A DNA stretch of 64,000 nucleotides from Halomonas sp. 'Soap Lake #6' (GTDB taxonomy: Bacteria > Pseudomonadota > Gammaproteobacteria > Pseudomonadales > Halomonadaceae), in NCBI RefSeq assembly GCF_003031405.1, contig NZ_CP020469.1, forward strand, positions 372,001 to 436,000, read 5' to 3'. The notes beneath the pieces were generated by a model. The model saw nothing but the letters and a program-made list of their open reading frames with translations. It had not been told where the DNA came from and made no database searches. Positions 8,953 to 17,951 of this stretch are shown here, in pieces. The position numbers and the translations under genes are program-made. Each line of letters opens with the position of its first letter. Positions within the stretch are counted from its first letter, which is position 1.

Positions 8953-9855
8953 ATGGATTTTTTATTAATGGTGGTTTGTCGAAGGTTATGTAAGGCGATA
9001 ATCTCAGTTTTTATTTTTTTTGCTATATATTCCACAGAAGCTCTGGCATCCACAGAATCCCCCATCGCAGCCTTTGATCTTCCAATAGCTGAGACGCTGA
9101 TTGAGCTAGGAGTATCTCAAGTTATTATAATGCAGCGGAACTCCTTCAATTTTTGGACAGGAAATGCCTACTCCTCCTCTAGTATAAGTGAGGTTGGTCT
9201 GCCAGGTCCAAATATGGAGCTTCTGCAACAAGTTTCGCCAAGCAGGGTTTTGCTCGCGCCTTGGCAAGCTAGCCAACAAGCACGGCTTTCACTTATTGCT
9301 CCAGCGAGTGTTGTTGATAGCTATCCTTATTCTGTTGAAGGTGATGTGTGGAATCGCCTATTAAACTTCACATATGGGCTTGGTAAGTTAGCCGAACAAC
9401 AGAAGCAGGCAAACCATCTTGTCCAAGAAACCCAGACTCGACTGACCAGCCTAAGAAATCGGGTCGCCGAAGACTGTACACCCATGCTTTACGTACAACT
9501 GCTGGATGAGCGACATATCCGTGTATTTGGCAATAATAGTTTGCTGAATGCTGTTTCACAGCAATTAGGGCTGTGCAATGCCTGGGAAGGTGCAACTAAT
9601 CAGTGGGGATACGCGCAAGTAGGCGTTGAGCATTTATTCGACACTGAGGCTAGGTTGGTGATTATCAGATCCTATAACTCAGCAGGTATTGAAGAAAAAA
9701 TAACAGATAGCGCGTTATGGCGTTATCTGCCCAGTGTAAGACGCGGTGATGTAATTGTGCTTCCGAGCACTTTCTGGATTGCTGGAGGCCTTCCTTCAGC
9801 CCTGCGCTTCGCCGAGTCCCTAGTTGAGGCACTGGAAACGCCTCCTGAGCCCTAA
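8953..9855 (+). CDS. FhuD-like periplasmic iron-siderophore binding protein 2
   Basis: A 300-residue secreted binding protein; AGAGGGAG precedes ATG 8953, preferred over the GTG three bases earlier. The signal peptide ends near TEALA. It has the FhuD-type HIRVFGNNSLLN and LGLCNAWEG motifs and the FAESLVEALETP C-terminus shared with paralogue 1. Its role is to carry ferric siderophore from receptor 2 to an unlinked ABC permease. Codon use is more AT-rich in the first 100 bases than in the neighbours. Two cysteines (in DCTPM and LGLCN) are absent from the other two paralogues and could form a disulphide. Confidence 0.83.
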   Translation: MDFLLMVVCRRLCKAIISVFIFFAIYSTEALASTESPIAAFDLPIAETLIELGVSQVIIMQRNSFNFWTGNAYSSSSISEVGLPGPNMELLQQVSPSRVLLAPWQASQQARLSLIAPASVVDSYPYSVEGDVWNRLLNFTYGLGKLAEQQKQANHLVQETQTRLTSLRNRVAEDCTPMLYVQLLDERHIRVFGNNSLLNAVSQQLGLCNAWEGATNQWGYAQVGVEHLFDTEARLVIIRSYNSAGIEEKITDSALWRYLPSVRRGDVIVLPSTFWIAGGLPSALRFAESLVEALETPPEP

Positions 9856-9880
9856 CGCCACCTATTTTCCTCAGGAGTTT

Positions 9881-9920
9881 GATACCGCTAACACGTTTGT
9901 TGTGATGAGTGCTATCACTT
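9881..9920 (+). repeat. intergenic repeat R2
   Basis: Second copy of the element, with GATACCGCTAACACG followed by a TGTGAT-N7-ATCAC palindrome. Together with the 45 bases before it (including CCCTAACGCCACCT) it matches the sequence after binding protein 1. It is the left flank of the 71-residue gene at 10038. Confidence 0.6.
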
Positions 9921-10037
9921 GTCGGCGGTGCCTGCCCTAGGCGCTTGCTTGCATCTTTTGTGGTATGTTATTACGTTGCATTTATATCTATTTCTGCCTA
10001 GGGCCTTCCCCTTGTGGACTGTTCAGTAGGAGTCAAT

Positions 10038-10253
10038 ATGTCCGACTTTATTCCTAGCACCTATGACGAATGGCACCATTGCATCACCGAAATTTGTGGT
10101 ATTCCGCTGACTGAAGCCTACATCCGCAAGCGCATCGACGCTTTAAATAATCACAGGGACTACATGACAACCCGTTTTGTCGAGTTGTACGGTGAATCTC
10201 AGCGTCAGCAGACCCTGGCCTGGTTTGAACAAGCCCTGAGCGAAGTGGCTTAA
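10038..10253 (+). CDS. small protein of unknown function, 71 residues
   Basis: ATG 10038 has a good AGGAG seven bases upstream and is preferred over a GTG at 10014. The product is a soluble, probably all-helical 71-residue protein with no signal peptide; visible features are YDEWHHCITEICG (His-His and two Cys) and a C-terminal QTLAWFEQALSEV helix. I do not recognise the family. It lies between binding protein 2 and sigma factor 2, a place where the first cassette has no gene, and is bracketed by two copies of the intergenic repeat (R2 and R3). The location suggests iron-regulated expression, but nothing in the sequence shows an iron-related role. Confidence 0.6.
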   Translation: MSDFIPSTYDEWHHCITEICGIPLTEAYIRKRIDALNNHRDYMTTRFVELYGESQRQQTLAWFEQALSEVA

Positions 10254-10266
10254 GGGTTAATAATTC

Positions 10267-10306
10267 GATACTGCTAATACGTTTGTAATGATAAGTATTA
10301 TCATTT
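10267..10306 (+). promoter_or_regulatory. repeat R3 containing a near-consensus Fur box before sigma factor 2
   Basis: Third copy of the repeat. Its palindrome TGATAAGTATTATCA (10289-10303) differs at one position from the 7-1-7 Fur consensus TGATAAT-N-ATTATCA, and lies about 75 bases before the likely sigma factor start. This is the best iron-regulatory site in the window. Confidence 0.75.
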
Positions 10307-10378
10307 ATTGTTTGCGCCTTGTGCTGCCCATTTGTGCTTTTTGGGGCAGTTGGCACCGGCAATCAATGGCAACGGGCG

Positions 10379-10903
10379 ATGGTATCGATAAAGCAACGGG
10401 ATAGACGCGAGGGTCCTTTCGACGCGCTCTATCACAATCATCACAGTTGGCTGCGGCGCTGGTTGAGCGCCAAGCTGGGCTGTTCCCATACCGCTGCGGA
10501 TCTCGCTCACGATACCTACCTACGTATACTGGCGCGGGGCACCACGCCAGCGCCGGATCAGTCGCGACGTTTTTTAACTCAGATCGCCAAGGGGTTAGTG
10601 ATCGATCACTACCGCCGTCGGCGTATTGAAGCTGCCTATCTGGAAACCCTAAGCCTGCTACCAGAACCCGAGGCGCCATCGCCAGAGGAGCGGGCGCTTG
10701 CCATTGAAGCGCTGGTCGAGATCGATGTGCTTCTGCATCGGTTACCCGATAAGCCGCGGCGGGCGTTTCTAATGTGTCGTCTTGATGGCCTGAGTTACCC
10801 GGAAATTGCCAAATCACTGGGTGTTTCGGTCTCCTCAGTGGAGAAGTACATCGCCAAGGCGCTACTGGTGTGTCACCAAGCAATGAGCGAACCTAAACCA
10901 TAA
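10379..10903 (+). CDS. FecI-type ECF sigma factor 2
   Basis: A 174-residue sigma factor from ATG 10379; an in-frame TTG at 10319 would add 20 residues with no family similarity. Region 2 has LGCSHTAADLAHDTYLRIL and RRRRIEAAYLE, and region 4 has LSYPEIAKSLGVSVSSVEKY. The order matches FecI proteins, and the protein is a clear paralogue of sigma factor 1. The FecR-type gene starts 13 bases downstream. Under iron limitation (Fur box upstream) it should direct transcription of receptor 3 when FecR 2 is triggered. Confidence 0.9.
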   Translation: MVSIKQRDRREGPFDALYHNHHSWLRRWLSAKLGCSHTAADLAHDTYLRILARGTTPAPDQSRRFLTQIAKGLVIDHYRRRRIEAAYLETLSLLPEPEAPSPEERALAIEALVEIDVLLHRLPDKPRRAFLMCRLDGLSYPEIAKSLGVSVSSVEKYIAKALLVCHQAMSEPKP

Positions 10904-10916
10904 GTGAGCCGATGCA

Positions 10917-11930
10917 ATGAGTCCCTCGTCCGCTAGCACTTCTCGAGAGAGCACTTCTCAAGATAGCTCTTCTCCAGAAACCATCCCCCCGGCTGCTCTG
11001 GAGCAGGCCAGCCTGTGGATGGCTCGGCTATGGAGCGACGACGCCACCGATGCCCAGCGCAAGGCTTGCCTGCAGTGGCGGCAATCCGCACCGGAGCATG
11101 AACGTGCCTGGCAGCAGTTGCAGGCGATCGACGGCCGGCTTGGGGCATTGCCGCGCCATGCGGCGCGCAGTGAGTTATTCGAGGCCTCCCCACAGGTCTC
11201 TCGGCGCCATTTATTGCAGTGGGGCGGTGTTGCTCTGTTAGTTAGCAGCCTGGGGTTTGGGCTACCGCGTACGCCCCAATGGCAACGCCAATTCGCTGAC
11301 TACGCTACCGGCATTGGCGAGATGCGTAATGTGACGTTGAGCGACGGCACCCAACTCCGCCTGGATACCGATACCGCCATCGACGTAAGTTTCGATGGGC
11401 ATCAACGGCGACTCCACCTGCTGCGCGGCGGGGTGCTGATTACCACCGCCACAACAGCGGATGCCCGTGCATTCAGCGTGATGACCAGGGACGGGCTCTC
11501 TTATCCAGTCGGCACTCACTTCAGCGTACAACAACAAGCAGACAGCACCCGCGTAGCGGTATACGAGGGGCGGGTAGCCCTGGAGCAGCGGGGAAGCCCA
11601 GACAGAGTGATGCTCAATGCGGGGCAGCAAGCTGCGATGAGCAAAGCGGGAATGTCGCCAACCGAGCCATTAGACCCTACCGAGCTAGCCCGCTTTCAAG
11701 GTCGGCTGGTGGCTGAGAGTATGCGGGTAATCGAGGTGCTTGATACCTTGGCGCGCTATCGTCATGGGGTGGTACGCTGCGCGCCTGAGGTGGCCAACCG
11801 GCGGGTGAGCGGTGTGTTCTCCCTTGAAGATACCGACCGTGCCCTGGCCAGCCTTGCCGATGCTTTGTCTCTGGAGCTGATTTACCGCACGCCACTATGG
11901 GTGGCCCTGGAGCCGCGTAGTGATGGCTAG
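10917..11930 (+). CDS. FecR-type anti-sigma factor / transmembrane regulator 2
   Basis: A 337-residue protein from ATG 10917. A Ser/Thr-rich N-terminal tail of about 25 residues precedes the sigma-binding domain (ALEQASLWMARL; W-x-x-SAPEHERAW), one membrane segment (about 101-118, LLQWGGVALLVSSLGFGL), the periplasmic FecR domain (about 130-235, GIGEMRNVTLSDG) and the C-terminal domain (about 265-330, YRHGVVRCAPEVANRRVSG). The last domain is expected to touch the STN domain of receptor 3. It resembles FecR 1 throughout except for the Ser-rich tail, which looks like a local repeat expansion. Confidence 0.9.
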   Translation: MSPSSASTSRESTSQDSSSPETIPPAALEQASLWMARLWSDDATDAQRKACLQWRQSAPEHERAWQQLQAIDGRLGALPRHAARSELFEASPQVSRRHLLQWGGVALLVSSLGFGLPRTPQWQRQFADYATGIGEMRNVTLSDGTQLRLDTDTAIDVSFDGHQRRLHLLRGGVLITTATTADARAFSVMTRDGLSYPVGTHFSVQQQADSTRVAVYEGRVALEQRGSPDRVMLNAGQQAAMSKAGMSPTEPLDPTELARFQGRLVAESMRVIEVLDTLARYRHGVVRCAPEVANRRVSGVFSLEDTDRALASLADALSLELIYRTPLWVALEPRSDG

Positions 11931-11960
11931 CTCTTAAAGCAAAAAAATTAACAAAAACAT

Positions 11961-12032
11961 TGAGGGGTTCTCGTTCTCGTTCGGAAGAGAAGATGTAGAC
12001 ATAAAAACATACATCACTCAACGGGGATCTTC
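11961..12032 (+). promoter_or_regulatory. putative ECF-type promoter and ribosome binding site of receptor 3
   Basis: GTTCG (11979-11983) lies 54 bases before ATG 12033, comparable to receptors 1 and 2. ACGGGGATC precedes the start as ribosome binding site. No further consensus is claimed. Confidence 0.3.
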
Positions 12033-14486
12033 ATGACGACGCAGCAAGCGCACTCTCGCTTTATCCGTACGCCTCTGGCGCGAGCCATTAAATACGGCCT
12101 GCTGGCCAGTTGCTTGGCAGGCGGATTGCCCACCACGGCGCTTGCCCAACAAGTAGTAGGGCAGGGCAGCACCGCTCAGCAAAGCTACTCCATCGAAGCA
12201 GGACGGCTCGATACGGCGCTTAATCGTTTTGCGGTGAGTGCTGGGATCGAGATCGCTTTTGATGCGTCATTGACCAGCGGCAAGCAGACCGCTGGCCTGC
12301 AGGGGCAATACAGTGTTGATGAAGGATTGCAGCGGTTGTTAGCAGGCACAGGGCTTGCGCCAGTGCGCCGCGTTGATGGTAGTTATCGGTTGGATATCAT
12401 TGATAGGCAAGTTGACCAGAGCCTGGAAACAGTCTCCGTCTACGGCACTCTGCCTGCCCGCTATGAAGCCCGCTACGCTGACTCTTCGATGCGTCTTCCC
12501 AAAGATATTATTGATGTGCCGCGGACTATCGATGTCATCCCAGAACAGTTTCTGCTAGACCAACAGGCCCGTGAAATGGCCGATGCCTTTCGCCTATCAC
12601 CCAATGTGGTCGTGGCTGATGGCTATGGCGGCACTCGTGAGCAGGCACTGATTCGCGGTTTCGGCCGCAACGATAATTTTTATCGAAACGGCGTACCTTT
12701 TAGTCATGAAAGCCGCATTGATCCGGCAACTATCGATAACATTCAACTCATCAAAGGGCCCGTTGCAGATATCGGTCGTATGTCGCCAGGTGGTATTGTC
12801 AACATAGAGACCAAGCAGCCGCAGTTCCAGCGAGAGCATGCCATCTCGACAACCTTCGATGAGCATGGCCAACGCCGCGGAACGGTCGACCTCACCGGCC
12901 CGGTCGGTGACAGCCAAAACCTTGCCTACCGTATCACAGGCTCTCTTGAGGACAGCGAAACATTTCGCGACACCTCTGTTGATAGGAAATTTCTATCTTC
13001 TGCACTGCTCTGGCACAGTGATTCTGGTGCACGGGTAGGGTTCAACCATGAATATTCCCAGGATCGCCGAGAAATAGACAGAGGATTAATTACAGTACCG
13101 CTGGGGAATTCACAACGCCAACTAGCTGATGTTCCTTTTGATACTCGCTTCGATGGAAATATCCCCAATGAACGCGACAACCAATATTACCTAGCTGAAC
13201 TTGATGTGGTCATTCCATTAGCAGATCCAGCTTGGGAGATCGATAATAAGCTTTTCTATTCTAGAGAAACTAGTGAGGATCTTCGTGCCGAAGTCATCTC
13301 TGTGGGCGCCGATAGAGAGACATTATCCAGGCGTGTCGGTGCCAACCAGGACGGCGTGCGGACATACAAGTTTGCCCGCTCTCAGATAATCGGTGAAATC
13401 GATACGGCTATACCTATACGAGTAGCAACGGGGGTTGAGTATCGAGAGTTCAACCATGAATGGCGCAATTTAAGCGGTAACCCTCAAATCGGAGGTACTG
13501 TCTCATCGCCTAACTCTTTTTCTCTTATCAATGATCTTGATTCACCCAGCAGTGACCAATTTTTCGATGTCAGCCAAAAATCACATGGCATATTCTCGTC
13601 TACCGAGTTCTCGCTTACGGAAACGGTGACGCTTGATCTTGGGCTTAGATATGAAGTATCCGAGAACAACTATCATAATGACAACTTATTGACAGGGGCT
13701 GCAATTGACATTGACTCGGGTAGCAGCAGTAAGCTGACAAAAGGTCTCGGACTGGTTTGGGAAACCACGCCAGGATTGAATCTATACCTTAGCTACGCAG
13801 AAACCTTTGAGCCTCAAAATATCTATGTAGGCAACCAAGAGGTATTCGAACAGGATCCTAGAGAAGGTCGGCAGGTTGAAGCAGGTGTGAAGTGGAGTTC
13901 TGCCGATAACCGCTACTTTATTACCGGCGCGATTTTTGACCTTCGCGAAGACAATGTGGTGGAAACCATTAACGGGGAACCGGTGCCAACCGGCGGCATT
14001 ACCTCTAGGGGAGCAGAGCTCTCCTTAGCTGCTAACCCAGTAGATGGCTTCAACCTGCGTGGCGCCATTGGCTTGCTTGATGCTGAGATTGTCAGCGATA
14101 ACGAAGTAACGAATGGAAACCGGCCACGCAATGTACCTAAGGCAACGGCTAGCCTCTGGGCGAGCTATGAATTCCAGAACCCAGAAAGTGCGCTTCGGGG
14201 GCTAGGCATCGGCAGTGGCATTACCTATTCCAGCAATCGTTATGGCGATAATGGCCACGTTAACAACCTTGGTGAGACCCTCCGTAGCTATGAGCTTGGC
14301 GACTATACCGTTGTTGATGCTGGGCTCTGGTACTACCTACCTGTTGGTAGCGGCGACCGCTTGCGTTTTGACCTGGGTGTCAAAAACGTGACCGATGAGA
14401 AGTATATAGTTGCCTCCGGTGGTGATACTCGAATTAGCGTAGGCGACCCCAGAACATTCTATAGCGGCATCCGCTTTGAGTTTTGA
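12033..14486 (+). CDS. TonB-dependent siderophore receptor 3 with STN domain
   Basis: An 817-residue receptor. Signal peptide to about residue 39 (TTALAQQ), STN domain (about 50-125, YSIEAGRLDTALNRFAVSAG), plug (DVPRTIDVIPEQFLLDQQA; NIQLIKGPVADIGRMSPGG) and a barrel ending GIRFEF. The plug motif is the kind found in catecholate/hydroxamate receptors of the FecA/FpvA group. It is directly downstream of sigma factor 2 and FecR 2, so it should be their target. An intrinsic terminator follows, then binding protein 3. Confidence 0.93.
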   Translation: MTTQQAHSRFIRTPLARAIKYGLLASCLAGGLPTTALAQQVVGQGSTAQQSYSIEAGRLDTALNRFAVSAGIEIAFDASLTSGKQTAGLQGQYSVDEGLQRLLAGTGLAPVRRVDGSYRLDIIDRQVDQSLETVSVYGTLPARYEARYADSSMRLPKDIIDVPRTIDVIPEQFLLDQQAREMADAFRLSPNVVVADGYGGTREQALIRGFGRNDNFYRNGVPFSHESRIDPATIDNIQLIKGPVADIGRMSPGGIVNIETKQPQFQREHAISTTFDEHGQRRGTVDLTGPVGDSQNLAYRITGSLEDSETFRDTSVDRKFLSSALLWHSDSGARVGFNHEYSQDRREIDRGLITVPLGNSQRQLADVPFDTRFDGNIPNERDNQYYLAELDVVIPLADPAWEIDNKLFYSRETSEDLRAEVISVGADRETLSRRVGANQDGVRTYKFARSQIIGEIDTAIPIRVATGVEYREFNHEWRNLSGNPQIGGTVSSPNSFSLINDLDSPSSDQFFDVSQKSHGIFSSTEFSLTETVTLDLGLRYEVSENNYHNDNLLTGAAIDIDSGSSSKLTKGLGLVWETTPGLNLYLSYAETFEPQNIYVGNQEVFEQDPREGRQVEAGVKWSSADNRYFITGAIFDLREDNVVETINGEPVPTGGITSRGAELSLAANPVDGFNLRGAIGLLDAEIVSDNEVTNGNRPRNVPKATASLWASYEFQNPESALRGLGIGSGITYSSNRYGDNGHVNNLGETLRSYELGDYTVVDAGLWYYLPVGSGDRLRFDLGVKNVTDEKYIVASGGDTRISVGDPRTFYSGIRFEF

Positions 14487-14529
14487 TTGAATCCGCGACA
14501 CGCTCAAAATATCAGCGCACAAAAATAGA

Positions 14530-14556
14530 GGAAAGGGGGAAAGCCCCTTTCCTTTT
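14530..14556 (+). terminator. intrinsic terminator after receptor 3
   Basis: GGAAAGGGG (14530-14538) and CCCCTTTCC (14544-14552) form a perfect nine-pair stem with a GAAAG loop, followed by TTTT. Confidence 0.85.
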
Positions 14557-14597
14557 GGTATCAATATTCACCGCCGTTTTATTCAAAAGTGATTATC

Positions 14598-15500
14598 ATG
14601 CCGTGTTCCACTATTCTCACTAGGCTGTTATTTAATAGTGTCGTGGTGATGACCGTCATTATGGCTTTAACGCTGCCTACTAAAAGTCTAGCGTCTTCTA
14701 ATGCCCCATCCATTGCTGCGCTTGATATACGCATCGTCGAAACACTGTTAGCTATGAATGTAGCTCCTATAGCACTCACTCAGTCTAAAACTCAAACCTT
14801 CTCTGCCGCCATGTTATCGGATGCCACTGACCTTGGCCTGCTCTTCCAGCCCAACCTGGAGCTGCTTAGCCTACTTTCACCACGGCAGATTTTGATGTCA
14901 CCAAATTTGACACAAATTACTGATAGGTTATCTGGCATCGCGACGACGGTGAGCCTAACACCCTATGATAACGAAATAGGGATAGCTCCCTGGCATCGAC
15001 TAACCGACTTTACTCGTCAGCTAGGTAAACACATCGGTGAGAAGAACTCCGCAGACAGCTTGATACGCGAAAGCGAGCAGCACCTCCAGGCATTGAAGGA
15101 TAGGCTCCCCGATAACCAGCCCCCTCTTTTAATCATTCGCTTAATGGATCATCACCATGCTCGGGTATTTGGTAGCAACAGTATGTTTCAAAGCGCCCTA
15201 GATCAATTGGAACTGGTTAATGCTTGGCAAGGGCAGAACAATCACTTGGGTTTTACGACCGTCAGCCTTGACGCTTTGATAGATATAGACGCCCGCTTAG
15301 TAATCTTAGAAAGCCCATTCGCTAATAGCCCCGTTCGTGAACAGTTTTTTGCACAGGGTATTTGGGAGCATATGCGCAGCTTGCAACGTGGTGATGAGAT
15401 CTATCTTCCAGCTAATTTTATTCACTTTGGGGCTCTACCTTCTGCCCTAAGCTTCGCCGACCTGCTGGTCGAAGCCCTTGATGTGCGCAGTGAGCATTGA
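14598..15500 (+). CDS. FhuD-like periplasmic iron-siderophore binding protein 3
   Basis: About 300 residues from ATG 14598; a GTG at 14589 is also possible, and neither has a strong ribosome binding site. The signal peptide ends near TKSLASS. Motifs match paralogues 1 and 2: IAALDIRIVETLLAMN, QPNLELLSLLSPRQIL, HARVFGSNSMFQ and LELVNAWQG. The product is closer to paralogue 1 than to 2. It is followed after seven bases by the ferric-reductase gene, so this cassette alone couples binding protein and reductase, consistent with hydroxamate-type iron release. Confidence 0.83.
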   Translation: MPCSTILTRLLFNSVVVMTVIMALTLPTKSLASSNAPSIAALDIRIVETLLAMNVAPIALTQSKTQTFSAAMLSDATDLGLLFQPNLELLSLLSPRQILMSPNLTQITDRLSGIATTVSLTPYDNEIGIAPWHRLTDFTRQLGKHIGEKNSADSLIRESEQHLQALKDRLPDNQPPLLIIRLMDHHHARVFGSNSMFQSALDQLELVNAWQGQNNHLGFTTVSLDALIDIDARLVILESPFANSPVREQFFAQGIWEHMRSLQRGDEIYLPANFIHFGALPSALSFADLLVEALDVRSEH

Positions 15501-15507
15501 GGACCGT

Positions 15508-16299
15508 ATGATCGAATTATTGACGCCCATCTTCCGAGATGAGTGGGCCCACTTCGGTGAAGGCCTGACCTGTAGGGAGGCTGTGGGGAATAACGCTTAC
15601 TTGCTAGCCGACTTGCTCAATGAGCCGGAGAAGATCGACGAGATTCTGGTAAAGCGCGCTCGTTTTTATGGTGTTGACGATTTGCGACCAGTGGCATCGA
15701 TCTGGTTACTGAAATACGTCACTCTTCTTGTTCCTCCTGTCGCCGTCGCTGCAACGGTGCTACAGCATGGCTTCCCCGTCAGGCCGCAGGATATATCGGT
15801 AATCTTGGATGAAGATGCCACTCCAGTTACCTTCGTCATTCCCCAGCTTGGCGAAAGTATTGCTGGCCTCGGCACCCAGCAACGTTATATCCCTCTGATC
15901 AAGGAGCATCTGCAACCGTTGATTGCCTACCTCTCCTCGCACTCTGGCGTGCCGTCCAAAATTTTGTGGGGGAATGTTTCTCGGCGCTTGGAGACGATAC
16001 TTACCCTTGCCCAACAGCTAGACACACTGTCTCCCGAGACTATCCAGCGTGCTGCCAGCGATAGAGAATTCCTGCTGGAGTGCCGCACCTGGCCCGAAAA
16101 TGAGCGCAATCCGATGTTCGGCTCTAAGCGGCAAACGACGCGGGTGACAGAGAATGGAGAAGTGCCGGTGCAGCTTCATCGGCACTGCTGCCTTGATTAT
16201 CTCTTGCCAGAAGGGAGTTATTGCGGGCTATGCCCTCTGTCACCGGAGTTTCGCAAGCGAAAAAAACGAGTACCTTCAACAAAACCTAATGCCGACTAA
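15508..16299 (+). CDS. fhuF: FhuF-type siderophore-iron reductase
   Basis: A 263-residue cytoplasmic protein. The C-terminus carries CC-x10-C-x2-C (HCCLDYLLPEGSYCGLCPL, near 16185-16245), exactly the [2Fe-2S] ligand pattern of FhuF. These proteins reduce Fe(III) in imported hydroxamate siderophores to release the metal. GAGGA five bases before ATG 15508 decides this start over an upstream TTG/ATG that would overlap the previous gene. Its presence argues that the three receptor cassettes handle hydroxamate siderophores. It converges with the threonine aldolase gene, overlapping by 14 bases. Confidence 0.85.
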   Translation: MIELLTPIFRDEWAHFGEGLTCREAVGNNAYLLADLLNEPEKIDEILVKRARFYGVDDLRPVASIWLLKYVTLLVPPVAVAATVLQHGFPVRPQDISVILDEDATPVTFVIPQLGESIAGLGTQQRYIPLIKEHLQPLIAYLSSHSGVPSKILWGNVSRRLETILTLAQQLDTLSPETIQRAASDREFLLECRTWPENERNPMFGSKRQTTRVTENGEVPVQLHRHCCLDYLLPEGSYCGLCPLSPEFRKRKKRVPSTKPNAD

Positions 16300-17293
16300 A
16301 GTAAGCCTCCATAACAGCAATCACCTTGTCGATATCCGCATCGTTAATATCACGGTGAATGACAAAGCGCGTAGCATAGAGTAGCTCAATCAAAATGCCG
16401 TGCTCTTTTAGCCATGCAGAAAGCGGTTGAGTATGTGCATCGGGAAAACGGGCAAATACCATATTGGTTGCCTGGGAGGTAACCTCGACCCCTGGCAGCT
16501 TTGCTAAGCCCGCCGCCAAGCGTTCAGCACGGCGGTGATCGTCGGCTAAATCGGCGACATGGTGAGCCAGAGCATACTGGCAGGCGGCGGCAATAATGCC
16601 GGATTGGCGCATGCCCCCACCGACCATTTTACGCCAGCGTCGAGCGCGGTCGATAAGCGTTTGAGACCCCACCAGTGCTGACCCTATTGGTGCGCCCATG
16701 CCTTTTGAAAAGCACAGCGAAACGCTATCAAACGGCAGGCAGAGTTGCTTAAGCGAGGTATCCGTGGCAACTGCCGCATTGAACAGCCGAGCACCGTCTA
16801 AGTGGGTTGCCAAGCCTCGCTCGCGAGCTAGTTCGGTGGCTTTTAATACGTAGTCTGCAGGCAGTACTTTGCCACCAATAGTGTTTTCCAGTGCCAGAAG
16901 TTTCGTGCGTGCAAAGTGAAAATCGTCGGCTTTAATGGCAGCGCTGATTTTTTCCAGGGGCAAGGTGCCATCGGCAGCGTTCTCAATGGGTTGTGGCTGG
17001 ATGCTACCCAGCACCGCAGCACCCCCGCCTTCATATTTGTAGGTATGGGCTGACTGCCCAACAATGTACTCATCGCCCCGCTCACAGTGGGCCATTAATC
17101 CTACTAAGTTACTTTGGGTGCCACTAGGGAATAGCAATGCCGCTTCTTTACCTGCCAGTTCGGCCAGATTTGCTTGAAATGAATTAACCGTAGGGTCATC
17201 GCCCCACACGTCATCGCCAACCGGTGCTGCCATCATGGCCTCTAGCATGGCGGGCGTAGGGCGAGTCACCGTGTCACTGCGTAAATCAATCAT
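16286..17293 (-). CDS. ltaE: low-specificity L-threonine aldolase
   Basis: A 335-residue PLP enzyme that splits L-threonine and L-allo-threonine to glycine and acetaldehyde. The start is the ATG at 17293 (MIDLRSDTVTRP), which has AAGGAG upstream; longer frames have no support. Family motifs include DDVWGDDPTVN, the HLDGARLFNA aspartate that contacts PLP, and the SLCFSKGMGAPIGS Schiff-base lysine. Length agrees with E. coli LtaE (333). It is transcribed alone and converges with fhuF. Confidence 0.92.
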   Translation of the reverse strand: MIDLRSDTVTRPTPAMLEAMMAAPVGDDVWGDDPTVNSFQANLAELAGKEAALLFPSGTQSNLVGLMAHCERGDEYIVGQSAHTYKYEGGGAAVLGSIQPQPIENAADGTLPLEKISAAIKADDFHFARTKLLALENTIGGKVLPADYVLKATELARERGLATHLDGARLFNAAVATDTSLKQLCLPFDSVSLCFSKGMGAPIGSALVGSQTLIDRARRWRKMVGGGMRQSGIIAAACQYALAHHVADLADDHRRAERLAAGLAKLPGVEVTSQATNMVFARFPDAHTQPLSAWLKEHGILIELLYATRFVIHRDINDADIDKVIAVMEAYFSRH

Positions 17294-17951
17294 GTGGAAC
17301 TCCTTTTTTGTGTATGGGCGATTACTTAGCAGCGCTTTATCGAGCAAGTTTTCAGGAAACATCTATGGTTAACAGCATACTGCAAGTCTCCCCAGCATAG
17401 GCAACACGATGGACCTAAAAAGCGGCTACCCCTTTTGGGCGGTTAAGAACGGCCTGTTGAAAACCTTTCCCCAGTTGACTCGCGATCAGCAAAGCGAGGT
17501 AGTGGTGATTGGTGGCGGAATTACCGGTGCGTTAATTGCTGATGAGTTAAGCCGCCATGGCCACCATGTGGTGATACTTGAGCGGCGTGATGTGGGCTGG
17601 GGGAGTTCTGCTGCCAGCACGGCGCTGCTACAGTACGAAATTGACACCCACATGACTGATTTAGCAGTGCGGTATGGGGAAGACGATGCGGTGCTTGCCT
17701 ATCGCGCCTGTGCCAATGCTATTGGTGAGCTTGAAAGCTTGGCGGCAGGGCTTGGTGATGTGGAGTTTGAACGCCAGAAAAGCCTTTATTACGCCAGTAG
17801 TGAAGATGATGTTGAGTCACTAAAAGAAGAGCTGGCGTTGCGCAAAAAGCACGGTTTCGACGCCGATTGGCTTGATCGCGAGGCTGTTTTAAAAGAGTAC
17901 GGTTTTGCTGCCCCTGGCGCTATTCTCACTCATTTAGCCGCCAGTCTTGAT

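Noticed and set aside
10319..10378. N-terminal extension of sigma factor 2 from TTG
   Set aside because: The added 20 residues do not resemble FecI proteins and the region is homologous to non-coding DNA before sigma factor 1.
16154..16384. 76-codon plus-strand frame across the fhuF/ltaE junction
   Set aside because: It lies in another frame of fhuF and antisense to ltaE, with no independent support.
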